Origin: Leptospira broomii serovar Hurstbridge str. 5399
Lineage (GTDB): Bacteria; Spirochaetota; Leptospiria; Leptospirales; Leptospiraceae
Reading direction: 5' to 3'
Length of the DNA stretch: 64,000 bases
Assembly: GCF_000243715.2 (NCBI RefSeq)
Contig: NZ_AHMO02000008.1
Span: forward strand, 855,001 to 919,000
The notes under the pieces were generated by a model, which ran no database searches, had not been told where the DNA came from, and saw nothing but the letters and a program-made list of their open reading frames with translations. Shown here one piece after another: positions 19,211 to 28,344 of the stretch. Within the stretch, counting starts at the first letter, position 1; every line of letters begins with the position of its first letter. A program made the position numbers and the translations under genes.

Positions 19211-19364
19211 AAGAGAATCAGTAGATCGGCCTGTTTAATCATTGCTTACTACAATTTGTCCATTCTATCCCTATCTGGCTTAAGTACGTTGTTTTTATTC
19301 CGGTCTAGTCCGCACTGAACTTCGGAGCAGTGCTTTCGTTAATTCAAATGTCTGAATTAATCGC

Positions 19365-19448
19365 ATGAAAACTGGCACAAACATCCTTAAAATTATATTT
19401 ACTTGTCTTTTATTTTTCATAATTTTCAATTGTCTTAACAAACGTTAA
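19365..19448 (+). pseudogene. orphan lipoprotein signal peptide (27 codons)
   Basis: ATG followed by 'KTGTNILKIIFTCLLFFII' then 'FNC' and a stop four codons later. The hydrophobic core and lipobox are those of a lipoprotein, but almost no mature protein follows. It is either the relic of a truncated lipoprotein gene or an extremely short lipopeptide. It has no Shine-Dalgarno. The rest of 19211-19526 shows nothing else. Confidence 0.35.
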
Positions 19449-19526
19449 CTGCATTTATTGGAATTTTAGACAGGAGAAATGTTTCGGATAGATCGCGTTT
19501 TTCGATCAATTAAGATACGCTGAATT

Positions 19527-20333
19527 ATGATATTTATAAAGATACTGAGGTCGCTTTTAATAGTTGCTTGCATATATTTTTGCAACCCTATTGTTAAATC
19601 TAAACCGGAAAAGAAACTTACAGAAAAATTTGGCGTTATTAGAGGCAATGATATTAATGTAAGAATAACCGGGAATGTTAATTCTAAAAAAATTTCCTCA
19701 TTAAAAAAGGGAGACGTAGTAAAAATATTAGAAAGATCTGAAAGTGCGGAAGAAATTAATAATTACTATGAATACTGGTACAAAATTTTAATACGAGACC
19801 GGATCGAAGGCTGGGTTTTCGGTCGATATATAATGATTTTTAACGATAAACCGTTATCGGAGAAACAGATCGCTAATCTATATGCTCCGAAAGGAAGCTA
19901 CAATGAAAAAGATTTTTTTGACAAAGCAGTCTCTCAATATGGAAAGAATTACTATATTTCAATCCCTGATGGAATATTAGTTACATCAAAGATCGTAACG
20001 TATGATTTTCACGAAGAAACGCAGTTTGAATATTTTGATTTAACGTCGAATACTCCTTTCGTAATTTATCATAGCTTAAAACCCGATAGAGTAATAAATT
20101 CGAATCTTTGTTTACTTGTGATCAGTTTTCAAAATATTACTTTGTATAATAAATCTACAGAGGGCGATAATTTTTATGGATCTCTACCTGGAAGTCAGTA
20201 TTTAAAATCTGACGAAATGAATGGTGGTGTGTATTTTCTAGACGAGCTGGATTATACCGTCACAGAAGTATCAAATAAAACGACTGCAAAATATAAAATT
20301 CGAAATTGCATTTTTGAAAAAATGAAAAACTAG
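19527..20333 (+). CDS. SH3-like domain lipoprotein/secreted protein, 268 aa
   Basis: Hydrophobic N-terminus ending 'IVACIYFC' (possible lipobox Cys at residue 19). Residues about 36-95 resemble a bacterial SH3 domain: 'NVRITGNVNSKKISSLKKGDVVKIL' followed by 'WYKILIRDRIEGWVFGRY'. Such domains bind cell-wall peptides or other proteins in the envelope. The C-terminal half is unrecognised. The broken gene at 57397-58000 has the same layout, including a 'NLY' segment after the SH3 part, so the two are probably paralogues. Confidence 0.7.
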   Translation: MIFIKILRSLLIVACIYFCNPIVKSKPEKKLTEKFGVIRGNDINVRITGNVNSKKISSLKKGDVVKILERSESAEEINNYYEYWYKILIRDRIEGWVFGRYIMIFNDKPLSEKQIANLYAPKGSYNEKDFFDKAVSQYGKNYYISIPDGILVTSKIVTYDFHEETQFEYFDLTSNTPFVIYHSLKPDRVINSNLCLLVISFQNITLYNKSTEGDNFYGSLPGSQYLKSDEMNGGVYFLDELDYTVTEVSNKTTAKYKIRNCIFEKMKN

Positions 20334-20556
20334 TTTAGATATCTAGCTATTAGACTTGCAATCACAGCTTCGTCACATTGACTCCATAATCGCGGAGCTA
20401 AAAAGTATGTCGGCATGGAGAAGTTAAAAGAGTTAAATATTTCAAAGCTCACGGCTTGACGGTCCCCGAGAGCCTTATCAGATATTCTAATTGTGCGAAA
20501 CTTTCAGGACACTATCCACCTTAAATATTAATTATGTGAAAGACTTAAGGCATGGC

Positions 20557-21672
20557 CTATGAATTCATTAAATTGAATAAAATTGTTGCCGAGCTAGCTT
20601 TCGTCAAAATGTTATTCCAGGTAAATGAATGAGTTTCAGGTTTATTCCCTTCGAATGGCTTTGAGCAGAGCAATAATTCGAAAGAATCTAAATGTAACTT
20701 ATCCGATGAATTCAATTCATAATCTAAATTTTTATTCATCATTGCCTTAACTACTAACGGAAAAATAAAAGAAGAAAACAAAATATGCTCGCTTAAAGAC
20801 CAAATTGGTTCTTGGCTACTGCGTATTCTTCCATGTGCATATTCACCTCGCAACAAGAAAAAATCAGAAAGCCAAACTTCCGTAAGTGATTTTCCTTTTT
20901 TAATAATTGAATTTACTTTATCTTGTTTGGGATAATTTTTTATTCTATCACAATGTTTAGGCTCGACCCTCATTTTTGGTTGAACGTATTTTGTGAATTC
21001 CCTTTCTAAATTACTATACTTCCCGCCATTTATTCCAAATAATCTTTCCAACGCTCCGCATAAAAGGGTAATTTCAATGTGCTTGTAGAGTTGATCACTA
21101 TCAGTATTTGCTATATTAAAAATTTGAATGGATTCAAAAATATTTTTACCCGCTGTTATTTGGGCAAATTCATAAATTTTAGATATCAAAATTTGATCAC
21201 ACTTCGGGCTGTCGTCGCAGCAGTAAAAGGGGCGAATTACTGAATAATACTCTAACGGAATTGCGCTCATTGCCTCCCCGTCAGTTCTTCTCGATATTAT
21301 TGAAATATGTTCTTTTTTCTCGTCGTACGGATACACGAAGAGCTGAAACGATGATTTATTTGTGTAATTGTAAGAGAAAAACTGGCGAGAAGATAACGCT
21401 GAAAATGCTAGCACGTCTGAAAATAAGTACAATCTGCTCAAGTCTTTCTCTTCTAGAATACTAATCAGTAGTTCATCTTTATAACGAATCAATGTTCCGG
21501 AATAAATTTCCAGCTGACTATGAATTTTATGTAAGCTACCAATTTTATCAAGTATAGCTTGCTCTTCCCCTCCTGGCAATTCCCCTTTCCTATATGGAAT
21601 TAGTTCTATTTCTTTGAATTTGATAGGTTCTTCGAAGGAGACCCAAGGAAAAAAAGCAATTTTTTTATTCAT
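20557..21672 (-). CDS. HEPN-like protein, 371 aa
   Basis: A soluble protein. Near residues 295-330 it has 'LLRGEYAHGRI', an R-x4-H arrangement in a helical, hydrophobic context ('EHILFSSFIFPLVVKAMM'), typical of the Apea-type HEPN fold; an upstream helix 'LLCGALERLFGI' also fits that fold. HEPN domains are often RNases or nucleotide-interacting modules in defence and toxin systems. The N-terminal 200 residues are unrecognised and could be the sensor part. The neighbouring upstream gene is a membrane protein on the same strand (129 bases away). Confidence 0.55.
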   Translation of the reverse strand: MNKKIAFFPWVSFEEPIKFKEIELIPYRKGELPGGEEQAILDKIGSLHKIHSQLEIYSGTLIRYKDELLISILEEKDLSRLYLFSDVLAFSALSSRQFFSYNYTNKSSFQLFVYPYDEKKEHISIISRRTDGEAMSAIPLEYYSVIRPFYCCDDSPKCDQILISKIYEFAQITAGKNIFESIQIFNIANTDSDQLYKHIEITLLCGALERLFGINGGKYSNLEREFTKYVQPKMRVEPKHCDRIKNYPKQDKVNSIIKKGKSLTEVWLSDFFLLRGEYAHGRIRSSQEPIWSLSEHILFSSFIFPLVVKAMMNKNLDYELNSSDKLHLDSFELLLCSKPFEGNKPETHSFTWNNILTKASSATILFNLMNS

Positions 21673-21801
21673 AAAATTTATGGGGTTATTTCTTCAGCTT
21701 CAACTACACATTTCAGATAATTTCATGCACTTGAAAATAATGAAATTTTGCGTTTTTACTTTTGCATTTAATGAATTTCAATTATAATAGTTCAGGATTT
21801 C

Positions 21802-22581
21802 TTATTTTTCTCTGTCCAAAAAGTTTGCAACTGTAAGATCGGCGATGCCTTGCACTGTTACAATATCATTCGATTTCTCAATCAGAATACTTTGTGACTG
21901 ATCTGCTTTTTCTAATCCTCCATTTTCGGTAATATTATATACGCCATTTTCTTTGATTCGTAAAAGAGAAGGATCGTTTATTATACCGGATTTAAGGACG
22001 AGGGCCACTTCGCGATTTATAACTTTTAAAACTACCCCAAGAACATTTGGATCTCCTTTCGAAGCGGGATATATTTTTCGTTTATTACTATCATACTTAA
22101 CCCAAGTTGCTTCAGTTAAACTTTGATCGCAAGGAAACAAATACAAATGAGAATCGTCGCTTATTTTTTTAAATATACTTCTTTCTGAGGGGACTTCTAT
22201 AAATCCTATCAAAGAATTTAATTTTGAATTCAGTAGATCTATTTTTCTTAGATATATTTTTTCTTCTTCTTTAGTGACTAGATTCTCCCTTTTTCTATCC
22301 ACATAAGCACCAAGCAATCTGTATCCCGCGTCGATTACAGGAAGTATAGCAGCTATGAGAAATCCGAGAATGATAGGTAAGATCGCCCGAGCGTAGTAAT
22401 GATCCTCTATAGTTTTAATTACATTTTCTACCTCTAACATTGGTTCATAATATTTAGGGTAAATAGTCGAAACGAGGAGAGGATAGAGAACATCAAAATT
22501 GATTGTTAAAAAGAAAAATGAAGAATTCTTGAAAACTGGGTGCTTAAATCTATCTAAGAATGGCAATACTTTCTCGGGCAT
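21802..22581 (-). CDS. membrane protein with soluble C-terminal region, 259 aa
   Basis: Two hydrophobic segments at about residues 20-45 and 68-88 ('ILPIILGFLIAAILPVI'), followed by a charged, coiled-coil-like stretch 'KEEEKIYLRKIDLLNSKLNSLI' and a soluble domain of about 130 residues rich in short strands. No family recognised. It may form a unit with the downstream HEPN-like gene. Confidence 0.6.
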   Translation of the reverse strand: MPEKVLPFLDRFKHPVFKNSSFFFLTINFDVLYPLLVSTIYPKYYEPMLEVENVIKTIEDHYYARAILPIILGFLIAAILPVIDAGYRLLGAYVDRKRENLVTKEEEKIYLRKIDLLNSKLNSLIGFIEVPSERSIFKKISDDSHLYLFPCDQSLTEATWVKYDSNKRKIYPASKGDPNVLGVVLKVINREVALVLKSGIINDPSLLRIKENGVYNITENGGLEKADQSQSILIEKSNDIVTVQGIADLTVANFLDREK

Positions 22582-22759
22582 TTTGGATTCCTTTTAAAAT
22601 CCCACTACCTCTCTTTCTTTAATGCTTTTATTCAACTAAGTTTTTTAAACTACCGTTAACCGAAACTTAAATAATTCACTTGAAAACCGATCTAATTCCA
22701 ACTTAGATTTAGAAAACTAATTAGCTGAAAATTATTCAAAAAAGAGTTGCACATTTCCC

Positions 22760-22787
22760 CATGTACTATACATTTGTATAGTACATG
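22760..22787. promoter_or_regulatory. 28-nt perfect palindrome upstream of the recombinase gene (likely operator)
   Basis: A perfect 13-bp inverted repeat (CATGTACTATACA / TGTATAGTACATG) separated by two bases. It lies 15 bases before the recombinase ATG, just upstream of a GGAGG ribosome-binding site (22792-22796). Its position between a TTGCAC box and the gene suggests an operator for a dimeric regulator; it could also be a recombination site. Confidence 0.6.
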
Positions 22788-22802
22788 GTCTGGAGGTATT
22801 AA

Positions 22803-23462
22803 ATGCCTGGAAATACTGCAAAAATCATTAAACTAGATTCATATCGAAATCGTTCTAGTAGAGGATTTGGAAAAAAAGACGTTGAAGAGTCAGTGTTCGG
22901 TAGAGGACTAAGTGACGAAACGATGCGCACTCTTTCTAAAAGATTCTCCAATCCAATTTCGGAATTGGATTATCGAAACAGAGCTATCTTTCTCCTAATG
23001 TCCCGATCTGGCTTAAGAGCAGCAGAAATCGTTTCATTATGCTTTTCCAATCTCTTAAACTCTCCCAAAAGTGAAACTTTGGTAAAATACCGGAAAAAAG
23101 GGGGCAAATTAGCTTATTCAGTTTTGTCCGAAGATACGCTTAAAAGTATTCGAGAATACCATAGTAAATTCGGGATAAGTTCAGATTACTTTCTTCTTTC
23201 TCGACCTAAAAGACACCAATCAATTAGGTCTCCTCTCTCTAAAAGAGGTCTTCAGCTTATAGTTAGTTCATGGAATGTAAAAACTTTAGAAGGCCGTAAT
23301 ATATTTTGTCATGCAATTCGCCATACTGCTGGAAGAAGGATGTTAGAATATGCTGGCTCAATTGCTACTCAAAAACTATTAGGTCACGCCTCCGCAAATA
23401 CGAGCAGTAAATTCTATTCTCCCAGGTTCTTCGATGGGAATAAATTTCTAACTTGGGATTAA
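22803..23462 (+). CDS. minimal tyrosine recombinase, 219 aa
   Basis: Contains the complete catalytic set of the phage-integrase/XerCD family: Arg in 'SGLRAAEIVSL', Lys in 'YRKKGGK', 'HAIRH' (H-x-x-R), His in 'LLGHAS' and the nucleophilic Tyr in 'KFYSP'. It lacks the usual N-terminal core-binding domain (only about 55 residues precede the catalytic part), so it is a small, catalytic-domain-only version. It catalyses site-specific strand exchange. A strong GGAGG site precedes the ATG, and a perfect palindrome lies just upstream. It is probably the first gene of a unit with the two ORFs that follow. Confidence 0.8.
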   Translation: MPGNTAKIIKLDSYRNRSSRGFGKKDVEESVFGRGLSDETMRTLSKRFSNPISELDYRNRAIFLLMSRSGLRAAEIVSLCFSNLLNSPKSETLVKYRKKGGKLAYSVLSEDTLKSIREYHSKFGISSDYFLLSRPKRHQSIRSPLSKRGLQLIVSSWNVKTLEGRNIFCHAIRHTAGRRMLEYAGSIATQKLLGHASANTSSKFYSPRFFDGNKFLTWD

Positions 23463-23502
23463 AAATTCAATTTTTTTACATTATTTATTTAGGAGGAGCT
23501 AC

Positions 23503-23913
23503 ATGCAAATAAACACCTGGAAAGAAATCGATGCTATTGGAATCGATAAATTTAAAAAGATCCTAGAATCTCTAATTACCTATTACGAAACAGCATTAGG
23601 AAGGCAAGACGATCCCATACGAGTTTTTCAAAAGAAATTGTTAATTGCTCCAAATATTCGAATTTTTTGTAAATCATTAGGCTTAAATAATTATGAGTAT
23701 TTTGTTCAAGCTCACTTAATATCGAATGAGGATAAAATTCATAAATGGACATGGGTTCATATCGATGGAATCCAACGAGAACGAGATGAATTTAAGAATA
23801 GAGGAATCTCAGATCACCCGGCATTTCATATTACGAACTTAACTGATATTTATAATGAAAATTCCGCAGCCATCGATGATTTAACAATGCTCGATTTGGA
23901 CGAAACTATGTGA
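23503..23913 (+). CDS. hypothetical protein, 136 aa, downstream of recombinase
   Basis: A soluble protein preceded by a strong AGGAGGA ribosome-binding site 41 bases after the recombinase gene, so it is probably co-transcribed. It is acidic with scattered aromatic residues ('YEYFVQAH', 'HKWTWVHIDG') and no recognised motif. Its stop overlaps the start of a further small ORF (GTGA). I cannot name its function. Confidence 0.6.
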   Translation: MQINTWKEIDAIGIDKFKKILESLITYYETALGRQDDPIRVFQKKLLIAPNIRIFCKSLGLNNYEYFVQAHLISNEDKIHKWTWVHIDGIQRERDEFKNRGISDHPAFHITNLTDIYNENSAAIDDLTMLDLDETM

Positions 23914-24068
23914 ATGAAGATGATTACATCCCAAATTTAAAGAAGAGTATCCATTCTTCGAATATCAGTGGAACGCTTCCGATCGCGGGATTGTTAAACT
24001 ATTTCCTTAAATCAAAATTGGTAGATCCCGGATTTTTTCCCGATAAAGCTTATTATATAAAAATTTAA
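23910..24068 (+). CDS. short ORF coupled to the 136-aa gene, 52 aa
   Basis: A GTG start overlaps the stop of the preceding gene by four bases (GTGA), a classical coupling arrangement. It encodes 52 residues with 'SGTLPIAGLLNYFLKSKLVDPGFF', a plausible folded helix-rich segment. It is too short for homology by eye. The rest of the gap to 24267 contains nothing I can support. Confidence 0.45.
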   Translation: MNEDDYIPNLKKSIHSSNISGTLPIAGLLNYFLKSKLVDPGFFPDKAYYIKI

Positions 24069-24267
24069 GTTCTTAAAACCCGTAAAAGAAAAATTAGACA
24101 ATAGTATTGATTTTCCTATCACCGCATGAACCTTCCCTCCGAAGCATTTCTTGTTCCAATAACATTCAAAATGAATTATAAAGCGTAAATTCTTGGAAAT
24201 ATATGATATCCGCATATTACCAAATTCCCTGGTGGGATCTCTTCCTTTCTATTGCCGATTTCGATTT

Positions 24268-24699
24268 TTAAACTTCTTCATTTAATTTTCCTTTCGACTT
24301 CTTATCTTTTAACTTTTTCGACTGTTTTACTTTCTTTCGTTTTCCTTTTAATTTTTGTAGATTCCTTTTTTCTGCCTTCGGTTTTGAAGATCCGTATTTT
24401 AAAAGTAAAGTTACGTCGCTCCATGGCTCTAGGACAAAAATAGCGCAACTTTTTATCCAATAAGCAAACTTTGGTTTTTGTATTTCTAATTCTTTTTTAA
24501 GAGCTTTTATAAGACTATCTGAATTATCAAATAAGGCAGTTTTATAAACAGACCCCAGTTCGTGTTTTGCGAATCCAAGTTCTGATAAGAAAATTGGAAG
24601 CTCGAATGCATACATTTTAGTTCTTTCAGACTCCGTGACTCCCGAGTCAGTCATAGATGCTGTATCCAAATCAAAGCTTAAGCCGAATATTTTATTCAT
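24268..24699 (-). CDS. VapD-like protein with Lys-rich tail, 143 aa
   Basis: The first 95 residues match the pattern of virulence-associated protein D (a Cas2-fold ribonuclease family): 'LSFDLDTASM' at the N-terminus, 'FLSELGFAKHELGSVYKT' in the middle (family form: GF....GSVY), and 'FVLEPWSDVTLLLKYG' at the end of the domain. A 40-residue, strongly basic extension rich in Lys follows, not part of the basic family. It has an AGGAA ribosome-binding site. It could be a toxin or RNA-binding protein. It is a monocistronic gene next to the recombinase module. Confidence 0.6.
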   Translation of the reverse strand: MNKIFGLSFDLDTASMTDSGVTESERTKMYAFELPIFLSELGFAKHELGSVYKTALFDNSDSLIKALKKELEIQKPKFAYWIKSCAIFVLEPWSDVTLLLKYGSSKPKAEKRNLQKLKGKRKKVKQSKKLKDKKSKGKLNEEV

Positions 24700-24770
24700 C
24701 AGTAATTCCTAAATAGATAATTTACTATTTAGTTAGTAGATGTTCATGAGCTGGAATTTTTTAGTTATAA

Positions 24771-25397
24771 TTACTCGAATACTACTCGTGCTGGCCTTTT
24801 TCCATTAGTGCGAACGTAAATATCTCCTTGCTTCGTATACAGTCTTCTTTCGTCAGTAATTTCATAGTCGATGACTTCTTGAAAATGTTCAGGGAATCTA
24901 CTAAACTTATAGAACTCTTTTCCCGCTATTTTAAATGTTACAAAATCCTCTAGTTCCGAGCTGGAAGGCTTCTGAGTAAAATCATAATAGCTGATTATTT
25001 TATAATTTCCTTCTTCTAACTCGATTAGCTTTTCATTAATATCAGTTTGAAACCCTTTTGTATTACATTTTTCTGTTATTTTATTCAAATCACCCCCCTC
25101 TAATTGTAGTGTCTTATAGAAATAAATTGTAAGACCGTAAGAACTAAATAGCGATTCGCCAAATATCGCCCTTTCTCGTTTTATACAAACGGCGGGATCA
25201 AAAAAGAAAAATGCAGTTCCTTTCTTCGAGAACACATAAGTATCACCTGATCGTAAGTTTTCGATATTCATCGGTTTCCAAATTCCGACCATGTCAACGG
25301 GAAGTTTTACTGTTAAAACTTTTTGCGGTTCGCAGGAACTTAAAACTAAAGCGAAAAATATTAAACTGATAATTACTTTATTAGAATACATTTTCAT
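24771..25397 (-). CDS. putative lipoprotein, 208 aa
   Basis: 'KVIISLIFFALVLSSC' is a strong lipoprotein signal with lipobox Cys near residue 22. The mature part is beta-rich by appearance, with two further Cys at about residues 64 and 110. No family recognised. It is an isolated gene on the minus strand. Confidence 0.65.
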   Translation of the reverse strand: MKMYSNKVIISLIFFALVLSSCEPQKVLTVKLPVDMVGIWKPMNIENLRSGDTYVFSKKGTAFFFFDPAVCIKRERAIFGESLFSSYGLTIYFYKTLQLEGGDLNKITEKCNTKGFQTDINEKLIELEEGNYKIISYYDFTQKPSSSELEDFVTFKIAGKEFYKFSRFPEHFQEVIDYEITDERRLYTKQGDIYVRTNGKRPARVVFE

Positions 25398-25565
25398 TTC
25401 TGAGAGAATATGTATCTTTTATATACGGAAGTTTTTCATTTTTTACACATATTGCCATGTTTTGAAATTTGCGATTATACTTAACATATTTATAGCATAT
25501 ATTATTTTTCAGAAAATATAGAATTAGTCGTCTAAGGAATCGAATAACTTACTTTCATTCTCATT

Positions 25566-26279
25566 ATGTGCTCTCGAATAGCTCAATCGAACAAGTGGTC
25601 AAAATCGAAATCCTTCAAATTCGTTAAAACTATTAATGAGCTAAAAAGCCGTTACAATATTGCTCTTACGGAAGGAGCCGAGATAATTCTCAAGCCTGGA
25701 ATCGATTACACTGTCGAGGACGCTATGTTCTGGCTCGTAAATGAGCAATCTCGAAGTCTAAAGGAGGCTTTCAATTATACTACTTTCAATGCTAAAGCGG
25801 AAACTATCTTCGATTTGGTATCATTTAAAAAGCAAATTTATACGCAGCGTTGTATTGTTCCTGTTGATGCTTTTTATGAAGCCAAAGGACCAAAAGGACA
25901 AAAACAACCCTACGCAATTAGGATGAAGGATAATGCGCCCTTTGGTATGGCCGGAATTTATTCCCGTTGGCACGATCCGAATACGAAGGATGAGCTAATC
26001 AGCTTCGCAATAATTACAACAGTCGCAAACGAACTTATTGCGATGTATCATGATAAAAAAAGGATGCCAGTGATTCTACCACCTGAGAGCTATGAAGCTT
26101 GGCTTGATGAAAAATTAACGACGAAAGAACATATATCTTCCTTCTTTAAGACTTTTCCAGAAGAGGGTATGAAAGTTTATCCTGTTTCTAACAGAATCTT
26201 CAGCACAAAAAATCGTATTCAGGGGGAAGGTTGCCTCGACGAAATCTCTCTCTCTGAAAATTCTTCTGAATTATTCTGA
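25566..26279 (+). CDS. SRAP-domain protein (YedK/HMCES-like)
   Basis: Starts Met-Cys, so the catalytic Cys2 is in place after Met removal ('MCSR', close to the family's MCGR). Further hallmarks are 'VDAFYEAKGPKG' (catalytic Glu), 'AIITTVAN' and 'MYHDKKRMPVIL' (catalytic His). SRAP proteins bind abasic sites in single-stranded DNA, form a covalent thiazolidine crosslink with the ring-opened sugar, and shield the lesion. Length (237 residues) fits. It is the first gene of a cassette with umuD and umuC, supporting a DNA-damage role. Confidence 0.9.
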   Translation: MCSRIAQSNKWSKSKSFKFVKTINELKSRYNIALTEGAEIILKPGIDYTVEDAMFWLVNEQSRSLKEAFNYTTFNAKAETIFDLVSFKKQIYTQRCIVPVDAFYEAKGPKGQKQPYAIRMKDNAPFGMAGIYSRWHDPNTKDELISFAIITTVANELIAMYHDKKRMPVILPPESYEAWLDEKLTTKEHISSFFKTFPEEGMKVYPVSNRIFSTKNRIQGEGCLDEISLSENSSELF

Positions 26280-26319
26280 AGTACTTGCCTTTTCATATAT
26301 TTACTATACGCATGTAACC

Positions 26320-26739
26320 ATGAGTGTTACTCAAATTCATAGAGAGCCGGATATCGTTAAGATACCATTATTAAAATTGAGGGTGCGAGCAGGTTTCCCA
26401 TCACCAGCGGATGATTACTTACAAAAAAGATTAGACCCGAAGGAATTGTTGGAAAGAAATCCTACGACTACGTTTTACATGCGTATCACAGGTGATGCTT
26501 GGAAGGAGTTTGGAATCCATGACAATGATTTTGTCGTGATCGATCGTTCACTCTTGCCCGTTCATAACAGTCTAGCTGTTGTGACTTATCAAGGAGAATT
26601 TACTCTTCGACGGATTGGTAAAATTGGCGATTACTTATGCTTTCTTGGAAGAGATGATAACGCACGAATCATTCCTATTGAACCCAATTCCGAGGTTCAA
26701 GTCTGGGGAATTGTTACTTATGTCCTCCATAGATTCTAG
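26320..26739 (+). CDS. umuD: UmuD homologue lacking the catalytic Ser-Lys dyad
   Basis: Peptidase S24-like UmuD family, 139 residues, normal length. The autocleavage region is present at residues 24-29 ('AGFPSP', cleaved after the residue before Gly in E. coli). However the catalytic motif 'GDSM' is 'GDAW' here (position 60 is Ala) and the general-base region 'EFTVKKL' is 'EFTLRRI' (position 97 is Arg, the Lys position). By the established mechanism, this protein should not self-cleave. It may act as a structural partner of the polymerase or be inactive. Its stop overlaps umuC by 20 bases, so translation is coupled. Confidence 0.85.
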   Translation: MSVTQIHREPDIVKIPLLKLRVRAGFPSPADDYLQKRLDPKELLERNPTTTFYMRITGDAWKEFGIHDNDFVVIDRSLLPVHNSLAVVTYQGEFTLRRIGKIGDYLCFLGRDDNARIIPIEPNSEVQVWGIVTYVLHRF

Positions 26740-28018
26740 GGAGCAAAGGTTCTTTGCACTTGTCGACGTAAACAATTTCTACGTTTCCTGCGAAAGAGCA
26801 TTCCGACCTGATCTACAAAATGTTCCGTTAGTCGTCATGTCCAATAACGATGGTTGTGCTGTTTCCAGAAGTGCAGAAGCTAAAGCTCTTGGCATCAGAA
26901 TGGGCATGCCTATTTTCCAAGCGAGAGATCTACCAGGAACAGCAAATCTTATAACACTTTCTAGCAATTATGCTTTATATGGAGATATGAGTCGCAGGTT
27001 TCAAGAGGTATTAGAAACTATTTGTCCTGATGTCGAAGCCTACTCTATCGATGAATGTTTTCTTGAATTAACAGGTCTCACTAACTCTGGAGAGGCTCTA
27101 GAAGCTCTCGGGAAGAAAATCAAAAATAGAGTTAATCAATGGCTCGGTTTACCTGTCTCAGTCGGAATTGGAGTCACTAAATCGTTAGCGAAACTTGCAA
27201 ACAGCAGAGCAAAATTAGATACTAGCTGTGACGGAGTCTTTTTCATAGATCCCATTGCTGACCAAGAAGAAGTTCTGTCCTCTTTCGATATATCCGAAAT
27301 CTGGGGTTTTGGAGCTGCCTACCAAAGGCTTCTCAGAAGCATTGGGGCAACCAATCCTTGGGAATTTATTCGACTACGAAACGATTGGATTAAAAAAAAC
27401 ATGACCGTCATTGGGTTAAGGATAGCATATGAGCTTAGAGGACATGTCTGTAACGAATTAGAATTTTCAATTCCTTCCAAAAAGGAAATTGTTGTTTCTC
27501 GTGCCTTCGGAGAAAGAATTTCAAATCTTCGTAATCTTACAGAGGCCACTACAACTTACCTTTCTCGGGCTGTTGAGAAGCTCTGGAAAGAAAATCGTTA
27601 TACTCGAACACTCACCATTTTTATTCGAACTGATCCATTCAAAAGAGAGGAAAAACAATATTCAGAAAGTATCTTTGTTAAACTACCTGTAGCAACTAGA
27701 GATCTATTCGAACTACAGAAATATTGTATAGCGGCTCTTCAGGAAATCTACAGAGAGGATCATCTATACAAGAAATCAGGAATAATGCTTTCTGATTTAG
27801 TTTTTGGGGACCAACTGCAAAGGGATTTATTTTACGAAGAATCCGATACCCGCGTTACTGAAGCAATTGTCGGAATCAATGCGGCGTATTATTCTGGAAA
27901 AATTCGAACAGCAATTACGGGTTTCGGAAAGAAAAACTGGCGAATGAGGAGAGGAAAGATATCACCTCACGTAACGACTAGATGGCAGGACCTGCCAATT
28001 ATTAATTCAAGACTATAG
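26720..28018 (+). CDS. umuC: Y-family error-prone DNA polymerase subunit UmuC
   Basis: Y-family polymerase V catalytic subunit. Visible motifs: '[15 protein letters not shown]' (first metal-binding Asp), '[14 protein letters not shown]', '[10 protein letters not shown]' (catalytic Asp-Glu), and a helix-hairpin-helix-like region with '[16 protein letters not shown]' before it. The C-terminal little-finger region follows. Length 433 residues fits the family. I chose the ATG at 26720 because an in-frame extension upstream runs through umuD, and residues match the family's N-terminus from there. It carries out translesion synthesis after DNA damage with UmuD. Confidence 0.9.
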   Translation: MSSIDSREQRFFALVDVNNFYVSCERAFRPDLQNVPLVVMSNNDGCAVSRSAEAKALGIRMGMPIFQARDLPGTANLITLSSNYALYGDMSRRFQEVLETICPDVEAYSIDECFLELTGLTNSGEALEALGKKIKNRVNQWLGLPVSVGIGVTKSLAKLANSRAKLDTSCDGVFFIDPIADQEEVLSSFDISEIWGFGAAYQRLLRSIGATNPWEFIRLRNDWIKKNMTVIGLRIAYELRGHVCNELEFSIPSKKEIVVSRAFGERISNLRNLTEATTTYLSRAVEKLWKENRYTRTLTIFIRTDPFKREEKQYSESIFVKLPVATRDLFELQKYCIAALQEIYREDHLYKKSGIMLSDLVFGDQLQRDLFYEESDTRVTEAIVGINAAYYSGKIRTAITGFGKKNWRMRRGKISPHVTTRWQDLPIINSRL

Positions 28019-28344
28019 TTCTTGAAATTGATTTCGACAAATAAACAACTGGTTTTCTCGTTAGAATTACGTAAAAACTCATTACGCAGCAGACGAATCC
28101 AATAAGAACTAAGAAATTAATGCCGAACACAAAGAACAATAATATTGAAAGGTGATTTCAAGTAAATCTAAACTTCCTCTATATTCTTTAAACCCAAAAC
28201 GTCCCTAAAATAATCTTTTTATTTTGAAGCCAGTCCCCGATTCAATCGATAAGATTCATATCAACCACACCTTCTACGGGCTCTCAATTACTTTTCAATT
28301 TCTCGCAAACGAATATAAGATTTTAGCAACAGTTTACGAGTACA
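28019..28344. other. intergenic region after umuC, nothing clear
   Basis: About 326 bases without a supported gene. A 70-codon plus-strand ORF (28224-28436) overlaps the antisense secreted-protein gene and has no family features. No strong terminator is visible. Confidence 0.3.

Noticed and set aside
25398..25565. SOS (LexA) operator before the SRAP gene
   Set aside because: I looked for a TTTG-N5-CAAA-type palindrome, as known for Leptospira LexA1, and did not find a convincing copy.
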